A DNA stretch of 60,684 nt from the NCBI RefSeq assembly GCF_023701525.1, contig NZ_JAMQAW010000034.1, forward strand, positions 1 to 60,684, read 5' to 3'. The notes under the pieces are model-generated. The model was not told the origin of the DNA and ran no database searches. It worked only from the letters and a program-made list of their open reading frames with translations. The translations under genes were made by a program, and so were the position numbers. This document shows positions 44,139 to 51,958 of the stretch, piece by piece (position 1 is the stretch's first letter; each line of letters starts with the position of its first letter). The stretch comes from Streptomyces albipurpureus (GTDB lineage Bacteria; Actinomycetota; Actinomycetes; Streptomycetales; Streptomycetaceae).

Positions 44139-45692
44139 ATGAACACCTACGACTACGTCGTCGTCGGGGCAGGCTCCGCGGGCTGCGTCCTCGCCGCCCG
44201 GCTGTCCGAGGACCCCGGGACACGGGTGGCGCTGATCGAGGCCGGCGGACCCGACACGGCCCAGGAGATCCATGTGCCCGCCGCCTTCAGCCAGCTGTTC
44301 AAGAGCGACCTCGACTGGGACCTCGACTCCGAGCCCGAACCCGGTATCGGAGGCCGTCGCGCCTATCTGCCGCGCGGCAAGGTGTTCGGCGGATGCAGCT
44401 CGATCAACGCGATGATCTACATCAGGGGCAACCGGGCCGACTACGACGGCTGGGCGGCAAACGGCGCGGACGGCTGGTCCTACAGCGACGTTCTGCCCTA
44501 CTTCCGACGCTCCGAGGACAATCTCCGCGGTGCGGACGCCTTCCATGGCACGGGCGGCCCGCTGACCGTCTCCGACAGCAGGTCGAACCACCCCCTGGCC
44601 AGCGCTTTCGTGGAGGCCGCCATCAGCGCCGGGCACCGCCGCAACGATGACTTCAACGGCGAGAGCCAGCTCGGCGTCGGCCCGTACCAGCTCACCCAGC
44701 GCGACGGAATGCGGTGCAGCACCTCCGTCGCCTTCCTCCACCCGGCCATGCAGCGTCCCAACCTCACGGTCCTGTCCGGAGCCCGTGCCGACCGCGTGGT
44801 GATCGAGAATGGCCGGGCCACCGGCGTGGAGGTGACCCGGAACAGCGGCACCGAGGTGATCACAGCGGCGCGCGAGGTGATCCTCTCCGCCGGTGCGTAC
44901 GAGTCCCCGAAGCTGCTGATGCTCTCCGGCGTCGGACCTGCCGACACCCTCGCCGCCTTCGGCATCCGGGTACGGGCCGACCTGCCGGTGGGGGAGGGAC
45001 TCCAGGACCACTACATGACACTGCTGAACTTCCGCACCGACACGGAGTCCCTGATGACGGCGGCGAGTGAGGCCAACGCCGAGCTCCTCCAGAGCCAAGG
45101 GCGCGGCCCGCTGACATCGAACATCGGCGAGGCGGGCGGCTTCTTCCACAGCCGGGACGGCCTGGCCGCTCCCGACGTGCAGTTCCACATGGCCCCCGTG
45201 CTCTTCCACCAGGAAGGGCTGGGTCCCATCACCGAGCACGGCTTCGCCTTCGGGCCCTGCGTCCTCGCGCCCACCAGCCGCGGGCGGGTGACCCTGCGCG
45301 CCGCCCGCCCGGACGCCGCACCCCGGATCACCCACAACTACCTGACCACCGCCGAGGACCGCGCCGCCATCATCGCCGGCATCCGTATCGCCTTGGACAT
45401 CGCGGCGCAGGCTCCGGCCGCCAAGGTCATCACCGGCCCCTACGACGTCCCGGACTCCGATTCCGACGCCGACCTGCTCGCTTGGGCGCAGCGCTCGGGG
45501 ATGACCCTCTACCACCCGACGTCGACCTGCGCCATCGGTTCCGTCGTCGACCCGGAGTTGCGGGTGTACGGCGTGCAGGGGCTGCGGGTCGTCGACGCGT
45601 CCGTGTTCCCGTCCGTGCCGAGGGCCAACACCAACGCGCCCACCGTCATGGCTGCCGAGAAGGCCGCCGACCTCATCAAGGGAGCCGTGTGA
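44139..45692 (+). CDS. GMC-family alcohol dehydrogenase/oxidase (choline dehydrogenase-like)
   Basis: 517 residues. FAD-binding GAGSAGCVLAARLSED lies at the N-terminus, GMC signature 1 near GKVFGGCSSINAMIYIRGN and signature 2 near LSAGAYESPKLLMLSGVGP. The C-terminal catalytic region is YHPTSTCAIGSVVD with the conserved His, and RVVDASVFPSVPRANTNAP follows. It oxidises a primary alcohol to an aldehyde, passing electrons to O2 or a membrane acceptor. Start ATG at 44139, with AAAGGAG six to nine bases upstream. It is the first gene of a three-gene run, overlapping the aldehyde dehydrogenase-like gene by three bases. Confidence 0.94.
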   Translation: MNTYDYVVVGAGSAGCVLAARLSEDPGTRVALIEAGGPDTAQEIHVPAAFSQLFKSDLDWDLDSEPEPGIGGRRAYLPRGKVFGGCSSINAMIYIRGNRADYDGWAANGADGWSYSDVLPYFRRSEDNLRGADAFHGTGGPLTVSDSRSNHPLASAFVEAAISAGHRRNDDFNGESQLGVGPYQLTQRDGMRCSTSVAFLHPAMQRPNLTVLSGARADRVVIENGRATGVEVTRNSGTEVITAAREVILSAGAYESPKLLMLSGVGPADTLAAFGIRVRADLPVGEGLQDHYMTLLNFRTDTESLMTAASEANAELLQSQGRGPLTSNIGEAGGFFHSRDGLAAPDVQFHMAPVLFHQEGLGPITEHGFAFGPCVLAPTSRGRVTLRAARPDAAPRITHNYLTTAEDRAAIIAGIRIALDIAAQAPAAKVITGPYDVPDSDSDADLLAWAQRSGMTLYHPTSTCAIGSVVDPELRVYGVQGLRVVDASVFPSVPRANTNAPTVMAAEKAADLIKGAV

Positions 45693-47404
45693 TGACGACA
45701 TCCTCACCCGCAACCGATCAGCGAGCAGCGGCCGACCGTGCCGTCGCCGACCTGGTAAGGGGCGAGTCGGTGTGGGCCGCCTGCGGGCTCGCCCGGCGCC
45801 GGGAACTGCTGGAACGCGTGCACACCGCGGTCGGTGAGCAGGCGGCGGCATGGGTGAGCGCGGCTGCCGCGTACAAACGGCTCCCCGAAGGCAGCCAGCT
45901 GATCGGCGAGGAATGGATCACCGGCCCGTACCCCGTGCTGACCGGAACCGGGGCGCTGGCCGCGAGCATCCGGGCGCTGGAGGCAGGCGGCAGCCCCGTC
46001 GACGCCTTCACCACCCGCCCGGCACCCGGCGGACGGGTCGCCGTACGGGTCCTCCCGCACAGCACTTACGACCGGCTGCTGCTGAGCGGGTTCAGTGCCG
46101 ATGTGTGGATGCCCCCGGGCGTCACCACCGAGGAGATCCGGAGCAGGGCGGGCCTTGCTCTGCGCCGCCCGGAGGAGACCGCCGGTGTCACCGTGGTCCT
46201 CGGCGCCGGGAACATCACCTCCATCCCGGTCCTGGACGTGCTCTATGAGCTCTACGCCCACAACCGGCTCGTCGTCCTGAAGCTCAATCCGGTCACCGAC
46301 GGACTGCTCACGGTGTTCCGGGCGGTGCTCGCCCCGCTGATCGACATCGGAGCGGTCCGGGTCCTGACCGGTGGGGCCGACATCGGCACCCATCTCGTCC
46401 ACCACCCGAGCGTGAACCATGTCCATATGACCGGCAGCGCGGCGACCCACGATGCGATCGTCTTCGGCACGGGCACCGAAGGCGCGAACCGCAAGCGCGC
46501 CGGCACCCCGCTGCTCGACAAGCCGGTCACCAGCGAGCTGGGCGGCGTCTCACCCACCATCGTGCTCCCGGGGACCTGGTCCGACGCCGATCTCCGCTTC
46601 CAGGCCGAACACGTCGCCACCCAACGGCTCCACAACGGCGGCTACAACTGCGTCGCGAGTCAAGTCGTGATCATCAGCTCCCAATGGGCCCAGAAGGACC
46701 GCTTCCTGGTGCATCTGCGCGCAGCACTGGCCAAGGCCCCGGAGCGGCCGGCCTACTACCCGGGCAGCGACGACCGGGTGGCGTCGGCGCTCTCCGAGTA
46801 CAGCGGCGCACGCAGGATCGGCGACCGCGTCCTCATCGAAGGGCTCGACGCCGGGGCACCCGGTTCGGCGCTGACCACCGAGTACTTCGCTCCAGTGCTG
46901 GGCGTCCTCGAACTGCCCGGCGCCCCGGGGGCATTCCTGGACGAGGCGGTCGACACCGCGAACGAGAAGTTCGCCGGAACCCTCGGCGTCAACCTCATCG
47001 CCCACCCCCGTACCCTCGCGACCCTCGGCCCCGCACTGGATGAGGCGATCACCCGGCTGCGCTACGGAACGGTCGCCGTCAACGCCTGGACCGGTGTCGG
47101 CTATCTGACCGCCACCGCCAGTTGGGGCGCCTTCCCCGGGCACACGATCGACGATGTACAGAGCGGCATCGGCGTGGTCCACAACGCCCTTCTCCTGGCC
47201 GGCCCGGAACGCACGGTGGTGCGCGGCCCGTTCCGCCCCGCGCCCCGATCGCTCCTGGCCGGTGAGCCGTCGCTGTCCCCGAAGCCGCCGTGGTTCGTGA
47301 CCAACCGGACCGCCGCGACGACCGGACGGCTGCTCGCCGACTTCGCGGCCGCGCCCCGCTGGTCGGCCCTCCCTGCGATCTTCGCCTCCGCATTGCGCGG
47401 CTGA
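45692..47404 (+). CDS. Divergent aldehyde dehydrogenase superfamily protein
   Basis: 570 residues, longer than the common 480-500. The ALDH fold is visible from about residue 150 (VVLGAGNITSIPVLDVLYEL, HMTGSAATHD). The Glu region is SELGGVSPTIVLPG and the Cys region is NGGYNCVASQVV, so both catalytic residues appear present. The N-terminal 140 residues differ from typical ALDHs. It probably oxidises the aldehyde made by the preceding GMC enzyme, or could be a CoA-acylating variant. Its ATG overlaps the GMC stop codon. Confidence 0.88.
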   Translation: MTTSSPATDQRAAADRAVADLVRGESVWAACGLARRRELLERVHTAVGEQAAAWVSAAAAYKRLPEGSQLIGEEWITGPYPVLTGTGALAASIRALEAGGSPVDAFTTRPAPGGRVAVRVLPHSTYDRLLLSGFSADVWMPPGVTTEEIRSRAGLALRRPEETAGVTVVLGAGNITSIPVLDVLYELYAHNRLVVLKLNPVTDGLLTVFRAVLAPLIDIGAVRVLTGGADIGTHLVHHPSVNHVHMTGSAATHDAIVFGTGTEGANRKRAGTPLLDKPVTSELGGVSPTIVLPGTWSDADLRFQAEHVATQRLHNGGYNCVASQVVIISSQWAQKDRFLVHLRAALAKAPERPAYYPGSDDRVASALSEYSGARRIGDRVLIEGLDAGAPGSALTTEYFAPVLGVLELPGAPGAFLDEAVDTANEKFAGTLGVNLIAHPRTLATLGPALDEAITRLRYGTVAVNAWTGVGYLTATASWGAFPGHTIDDVQSGIGVVHNALLLAGPERTVVRGPFRPAPRSLLAGEPSLSPKPPWFVTNRTAATTGRLLADFAAAPRWSALPAIFASALRG

Positions 47405-47441
47405 TCCCCCGTCCCTACCGCGCAGACCCCGGAGGAACACC

Positions 47442-48998
47442 TTGCTCAACTTGGCCGTACTACTGGAGGACACCGCCCGGGAGCACCCGGACCGCGACGC
47501 CCTCGTCCTCGACGGCACCCGGTTGACGTACGCGCAGGTCGACGAGGCCGCCGCCCGGGTCGCGGCGGGGCTCGCGGCCCGCGGGATCGGCCGCGGCGAC
47601 CGGGTCGCCCTGAGCTGCCCCAATCTGCCGTCCTTTCCCATCGTCTACTTCGGCATCCTCAAGGCCGGGGCGACGGTGGTGCCCCTGAACGTCCTGCTCA
47701 CCGATCGCGAGATCACCTACCACCTCCAGGACTCGGGAGCGAAGGCGTACTTCTGCTTCGAAGGCACCGACCAACTCCCGATGGGAAAGGCAGGCAGGGC
47801 CGCCTTCGACGCGGCCCCCGGCTGTGCGCACTTCGTGGTGATCGAAGCCGGCCCACACGAGGGTTCCGCCCGCGAAGCGGCGCTCACACTGGCGGAGTTC
47901 ACGGCGGGGGCGCCCGCCGGGTTCGACACCGTACCCACCCAGGAGACGGACACGGCGGTCGTGCTCTACACCAGCGGTACGACCGGCAGCCCCAAGGGTG
48001 CCGAGCTGACCCACAGCAACATGGTGCAGAACGCGCTGCTGTCCAATCGGCTGTTCGGTACCTCCCCCGACGACGTGCACCTGGTCGCGCTTCCACTCTT
48101 CCACTCCTTCGGCCAGACCGTGCAGCTCAACGCGGGCTTCGCGAGCGGCGCAACGGTCGTACTGCTGCCCCGCTTCGAGCCCGGAGCGGCACTGTCCGCG
48201 ATGGAACGCGAGAAGGTCACCTTCTTCGCCGGGGTCCCCACGATGTATTGGGCGCTACTGACCCATCAGACGGCCAAATCGTTCGATCCAACCGGCATCG
48301 CCCGGAATCTGCGGATCAGTGTCTCCGGTGGCTCTGCCCTACCGGTCGAGGTGTTGAAGTCGTTCGAAGAACGCCTCGGGGTGCCGATCCTCGAAGGCTA
48401 TGGACTCTCCGAGACCAGTCCGGTCGCCACTTTCAACCGCCGGGACCAGCCGCGCAAACCCGGTTCCATCGGCCGTCCGGTCTGGGGCGTTGAGGTGCGG
48501 ATCGTGCGGGACGACGGATCGGATGCAGAACCGGGTCAGCCGGGCGAGATCCGTATCCGCGGCCACAATGTGATGAAGGGCTACCTCAACCGGCCGGAGG
48601 CGACCGCGGAGGCAATCGACCGGCACGGTTGGTTCCGCACCGGCGACATCGGCCGACGCGACGGTGACGGCTTTCTCTTCATCATGGACCGCACCACCGA
48701 CCTCATCATCCGGGGCGGCTTCAATGTGTACCCCCGCGAACTAGAGGAGATGCTGCTCACCCACCCACAGGTGAGCCTGGTGGCCGTGGCCGGAGTGCCG
48801 CACCCAAGCCATGGCGAAGAGGTGAAGGCGTATGTCATCCGCGCGCCGGGAGCCACCGTCACCGAGGAGGAACTCATCCGGTGGTGCAAGGAGAACATGG
48901 CCGCGTACAAGTACCCCCGGATCATCGAGTTCCGGGAAACCCTCCCGATGACCGCGACCGGGAAGATCCTCAAGCGGGAACTGTCGGCACCGCACTGA
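47442..48998 (+). CDS. Long-chain-type acyl-CoA ligase (ANL superfamily)
   Basis: 518 residues from the TTG at 47442, supported by GGAGG six bases upstream. Motifs: YTSGTTGSPKGAEL (P-loop), EGYGLSETSP, TGDIGRRDGDGFLFIMDR and the C-terminal Lys in MTATGKILKREL. It forms acyl-CoA from the acid released by the preceding enzymes, so alcohol, aldehyde, acid and acyl-CoA steps are lined up in gene order. The same logic is seen in polyethylene-glycol and long-chain alcohol degradation operons; the substrate here is unknown. Confidence 0.93.
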   Translation: MLNLAVLLEDTAREHPDRDALVLDGTRLTYAQVDEAAARVAAGLAARGIGRGDRVALSCPNLPSFPIVYFGILKAGATVVPLNVLLTDREITYHLQDSGAKAYFCFEGTDQLPMGKAGRAAFDAAPGCAHFVVIEAGPHEGSAREAALTLAEFTAGAPAGFDTVPTQETDTAVVLYTSGTTGSPKGAELTHSNMVQNALLSNRLFGTSPDDVHLVALPLFHSFGQTVQLNAGFASGATVVLLPRFEPGAALSAMEREKVTFFAGVPTMYWALLTHQTAKSFDPTGIARNLRISVSGGSALPVEVLKSFEERLGVPILEGYGLSETSPVATFNRRDQPRKPGSIGRPVWGVEVRIVRDDGSDAEPGQPGEIRIRGHNVMKGYLNRPEATAEAIDRHGWFRTGDIGRRDGDGFLFIMDRTTDLIIRGGFNVYPRELEEMLLTHPQVSLVAVAGVPHPSHGEEVKAYVIRAPGATVTEEELIRWCKENMAAYKYPRIIEFRETLPMTATGKILKRELSAPH

Positions 48999-49362
48999 AC
49001 CCTGCGGTTGCTCCGAACGGGGGACCGGCGTCGGGGCCACTCCCACCCCGAGGCCGGTGTGGTGAGACGCGGGGACCTGTTCGGACAAGGCCCATTGGGT
49101 GGTGCTGAGTTCACGGTCGGCGCCCACGGATAGGAGCTTTCAGGGCATGCAGTCCGGGGTACGCAGTTGACTCCGATCGGCCAACGCCTCGACCCGAGCG
49201 ACCCAGTCTCGAACGGGAGTACCGACCTCCCGACTCGGCCACGCGAGCCCAATCCATCATGGGGCGAGATCCACCAAGGGCTGACATCCCTCCCTTAGCT
49301 GGTGATCGGCCGTATAGCCTGATGCGTTGTGCCCGTCGCGCCGATCACTTGGAGCAACACGA
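48999..49362. other. Intergenic region with a gene remnant
   Basis: 364 bases between the ligase and the Lys-rich protein. The middle carries the minus-strand fragment described separately. GGAG at 49351 serves the next gene. No convincing terminator for the ligase operon is seen. Confidence 0.4.
49140..49262 (-). pseudogene. Possible C-terminal remnant of a lost gene
   Basis: One minus-strand frame reads LAWPSREVGTPVRDWVARVE and continues ALADRSQLRTPDCMP to a TGA at 49140-49142. Its composition looks like a real protein end and is vaguely like a LysR effector domain, but no start or upstream domain remains before the neighbouring sequence changes character. Low-confidence call. Confidence 0.3.
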
Positions 49363-50004
49363 ATGAGCAATGATCAGTTGTACGCCCGCCTCGATGCCGA
49401 AGAGGCCAAGCACAAATCAGCGATTGAAGCACTACAGGGCGAGATCGCCGCCCACAACGCCAAGCTGCGCGATATCGATGGCGCTCGCCGGGCCCTGGCG
49501 AGCATCTTCGCCCCCCAGGCAGCTGATCCCGTGCCCGCCGCTGCCGCTGCCGTGGAGGTGTCCGAGAGCGAGTCGGCCGACGATGCCTCCGCCCCCGTTG
49601 CGGACACCATCGCGGTGAGCGCCGAGCCAGCGGCGGCGACGGACCCCACCGAGCTCCAGGGCGATGCGGACACAGCCGCGATCGCGGACTCGGCGACCGA
49701 TGCATCGCACGAGGCTCAGAAGCCGGTGAGGAAGCGGGCCGCGAAGAAGAAGCCACAGAAGAAGTCGCCTGCGAAGAAGGCCGTCCCGGCACAGCGCACC
49801 GGCCAGCGGAGGGAACAGATCACTTCTGTTCTCCAGGAGTCCGGTGAGCCCATGAGCGCTGCGCAGGTCGCTGAGGCACTCGGCGTGCTGGAGCCCACCC
49901 GCGGTCAGGTCGACGGCGTACGAGGCGTCCTCAACAGCCTTGCGGAGGCGGGCCTGGCCAGCAGGCAGGGGCGGGGGAAGTACGCCTGGGCCGAAGGCAA
50001 GTAG
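49363..50004 (+). CDS. Lys/Ala-rich protein with C-terminal winged-helix-like domain
   Basis: 213 residues; no firm family. Residues 1-45 form a charged coiled coil (LYARLDAEEAKHKSAIEALQ). Residues 60-125 are an acidic Ala-rich linker. Residues about 125-145 are strongly basic (RKRAAKKKPQKKSPAKKA), histone-H1-like. Residues 145-213 look like a winged helix (REQITSVLQESGEPMSAAQV, LASRQGRGKYAWAEG). The arrangement suggests a DNA- or nucleoid-associated protein. ATG at 49363 with TTGGAGC upstream; a terminator-like hairpin follows directly, so it is monocistronic. Confidence 0.8.
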   Translation: MSNDQLYARLDAEEAKHKSAIEALQGEIAAHNAKLRDIDGARRALASIFAPQAADPVPAAAAAVEVSESESADDASAPVADTIAVSAEPAAATDPTELQGDADTAAIADSATDASHEAQKPVRKRAAKKKPQKKSPAKKAVPAQRTGQRREQITSVLQESGEPMSAAQVAEALGVLEPTRGQVDGVRGVLNSLAEAGLASRQGRGKYAWAEGK

Positions 50005-50018
50005 TCCGCAGCCATGGA

Positions 50019-50042
50019 GCTCCGCCCCACCAGGGGCGGGGC
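50019..50042 (+). terminator. GC-rich hairpin after the Lys-rich protein gene
   Basis: CCGCCCC (50022-50028) pairs with GGGGCGG (50033-50039) around ACCA, and the stem extends outward by three pairs including one T-G wobble. It begins 15 bases after the stop codon. Confidence 0.7.
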
Positions 50043-50448
50043 CTGTGGGCATGCGAGCCACCATCTGCGCCACTGTGCGGGCTGAACCCATAGGACGGCG
50101 TTGTGTGTGTGGTTGAGCCCTGAGTAGCGCTACCCGGGCCGGCTTGGTTACCCCGTTTGGTCGCTCGCGCGCAGTGTGACGTCATGACCGTGGCCCAACG
50201 GTGTCCGCGCCAACACTGTTGCTGAGCAGCGGACCGGCTGAAGAGTTCCGGTGGTGTCGCAAAGGGTCCTGGTGCGCAGACGCTGCGCAATGTAGCGTCT
50301 GCGATAGCTGTCATGGTTCCGCAGTACCGGTCGCCCGTGAGCGTGAGCTTGCGGGCATTGTGATGTTCAGAGTCTCTGAGGGCCAGGGCGATCACCTCCG
50401 GTTCCCGCACCGTGCGGGCGCCGACTACGAGTCCCCTTGGAGGACAAC
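50043..50448. other. Long leader region of the cold-shock gene
   Basis: About 400 bases without a supported gene upstream of the cold-shock protein, rather AT-richer than its surroundings (about 50200-50370). Cold-shock genes often have long untranslated leaders that regulate translation by temperature, and this stretch is a candidate. GGAGGA at 50439-50444 is the ribosome-binding site. Confidence 0.45.
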
Positions 50449-50652
50449 ATGGCTACGGGAACCGTCAAGTGGTTCAACTCGGAAAAGGGTTTTGGCTTCA
50501 TCGAGCAGGACGGTGGAGGCCCTGATGTCTTCGCCCACTACTCGAACATCGCCAGCCAGGGCTACCGTGAGCTGAACGAGGGCCAGAAGGTGAGCTTCGA
50601 CGTCACCCAGGGTCAGAAGGGCCCCCAGGCGGAGAACATCACCCCCGCCTGA
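50449..50652 (+). CDS. Cold-shock domain protein (CspA type)
   Basis: 67 residues, a single cold-shock domain. RNA-binding motifs are KGFGFIEQ (RNP1) and VFAHYSNI (RNP2), and the N-terminus MATGTVKWFNSEKGFG is classical. It binds single-stranded RNA/DNA and acts as an RNA chaperone. ATG at 50449 with TTGGAGGAC five bases upstream. It is monocistronic, ending in a very strong hairpin. Confidence 0.97.
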   Translation: MATGTVKWFNSEKGFGFIEQDGGGPDVFAHYSNIASQGYRELNEGQKVSFDVTQGQKGPQAENITPA

Positions 50653-50663
50653 TCATCAGCCCT

Positions 50664-50702
50664 ACGGTGCCCGCTCCCGGTCCATCCGGGAGCGGGCACC
50701 GT
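50664..50702 (+). terminator. Strong 17-bp terminator hairpin after the cold-shock gene
   Basis: ACGGTGCCCGCTCCCGG (50664-50680) pairs perfectly with CCGGGAGCGGGCACCGT (50686-50702) around TCCAT. It lies 11 bases after the stop codon. Confidence 0.88.
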
Positions 50703-51064
50703 GCGTTCTGCTCTCCTGACGTTCGCGGCCGGCCAGAGCCAGCAGGCCTGCGTGCAGCAGGGTGATGGGCCACGGTACGAGAAGTGCACCGACCGGCACC
50801 GGCCTTGACCCGTTCAGCCCGCGTCCGGTCCATCGCCTGGACCCACCGTTCATCAGGAGCACCGGCACGACCGACTGAAGAGGTCAAGACCCTGGCCCCA
50901 GCTTGGCCGAGCTAGCTGCCCGGCCAACCTCCCGCGGGGTGATCCGCCTCAGGAACCGGGGACAGGGGGATGCCGTAGGAGCGGATGGAGCCTTCAAGCC
51001 CTGACCGCAGTTGTGCCGCCCCCTGGTTCGGCAGGGCTGCCTTGCTTGCGGTGTGGCGTCGGCG
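50703..51064. other. Intergenic region between cold-shock gene and hypothetical gene
   Basis: 362 bases. I see no gene with a credible start and codon bias here, and no further structured element beyond the terminator at its left edge. Confidence 0.4.
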
Positions 51065-51817
51065 TCAGCCCGACGCGGTCCAGCGGAGCGTCCAGGGCGT
51101 CATCGGGCCCCAGCCGCCGCGCGAGTCCCGCACCATGAGGAAACTGTCGGCGGCCACCGCGACCGTATGCGTCAACGGGCCATGGTGCCCGGCCAGTCGC
51201 TCGGTACGCTTCCATGGGCCCGTGACCCGATGCAACTCGCCTCCGGCCTTGCTGAATTCGACGCTGACCGAGCCTGGCCGGTCCGGGGTCCGCAGAATTC
51301 GACTTCCCGAGCCGCTGCTCTGGGCCGTCAGCAACTCGGCCTCCTCAGGTTGACGGAGCGTCAGTTTCCAACGGCCGACCCAACTGCCCTGGACGGCCAC
51401 CGTACGGATCTTCCTGATCGCCGACAGATCGATCAGAGCCTGCGGCCGGCCCTGCTGCCAGGGCCAGCCGCCGAGTATGACGAGCTTCTCCTCTCGGACC
51501 CCTTGATCCGACGCGATCTCCGCGGCAAGCCAGAAGTGCGGGTTGACCAGGGCTCCCGTGCCTTCGAACACACAGAAGCCGCCCATCAGCTCCGGAGGAA
51601 TCCGCACCTCTCGTGCGCCCCGTCCACTTACTTCCATCAGCACCTCCGATAGTCGCCCGGAGTCTTCCGCGTAGGGATCAGCCGGGGCAAGAAGCGGAGG
51701 CGAACGTCGATGCCAACCATCAGCGAAGATGCGCGAGTGCACCCGCCCCCAGGAACTCCCCGACAGAGCCGGCCACGACAGGCAACTCCTCGACAGGTCC
51801 AGGGCAGACCTCGTCAT
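51065..51817 (-). CDS. Hypothetical protein
   Basis: Up to 250 residues; no recognised family. The region from about residue 60 on has a protein-like composition and preferred third-base G/C: RIPPELMGGFCVFEGTGALV, HFWLAAEIASDQG, SWVGRWKLTLRQPEEAELLT, VSVEFSKAGGELHRVTGPW. It looks like a beta-rich domain with no signal peptide or membrane segment. The first 60 codons are less convincing, so the true start may lie near the in-frame ATG at about 51639. It is an isolated gene before the P450 operon. Confidence 0.55.
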   Translation of the reverse strand: MTRSALDLSRSCLSWPALSGSSWGRVHSRIFADGWHRRSPPLLAPADPYAEDSGRLSEVLMEVSGRGAREVRIPPELMGGFCVFEGTGALVNPHFWLAAEIASDQGVREEKLVILGGWPWQQGRPQALIDLSAIRKIRTVAVQGSWVGRWKLTLRQPEEAELLTAQSSGSGSRILRTPDRPGSVSVEFSKAGGELHRVTGPWKRTERLAGHHGPLTHTVAVAADSFLMVRDSRGGWGPMTPWTLRWTASG

Positions 51818-51958
51818 CCTGAACTCGCACGTCGGGAGAGCCAGGATTTCATCGGCGAGAACATTGCGCCCGCCGTTGCCCCCTGCGCGAGCTGACCGTT
51901 GCCAGGAGATCGGCCGCAGCTGGGCGGCCGGCGGACATGGTCCCCCGGCCGACCAGAC

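Noticed and set aside
50653..50887. Small minus-strand frame after the cold-shock gene
   Set aside because: It runs through the 17-bp terminator hairpin, has no ribosome-binding site, and its composition is arginine/glycine-rich as in non-coding GC-rich DNA.
51011..51652. Plus-strand frame over the hypothetical gene
   Set aside because: The minus-strand frame has the more natural amino-acid composition and G/C third positions; the plus-strand product is Arg/Pro-rich like antisense translations elsewhere in the window.
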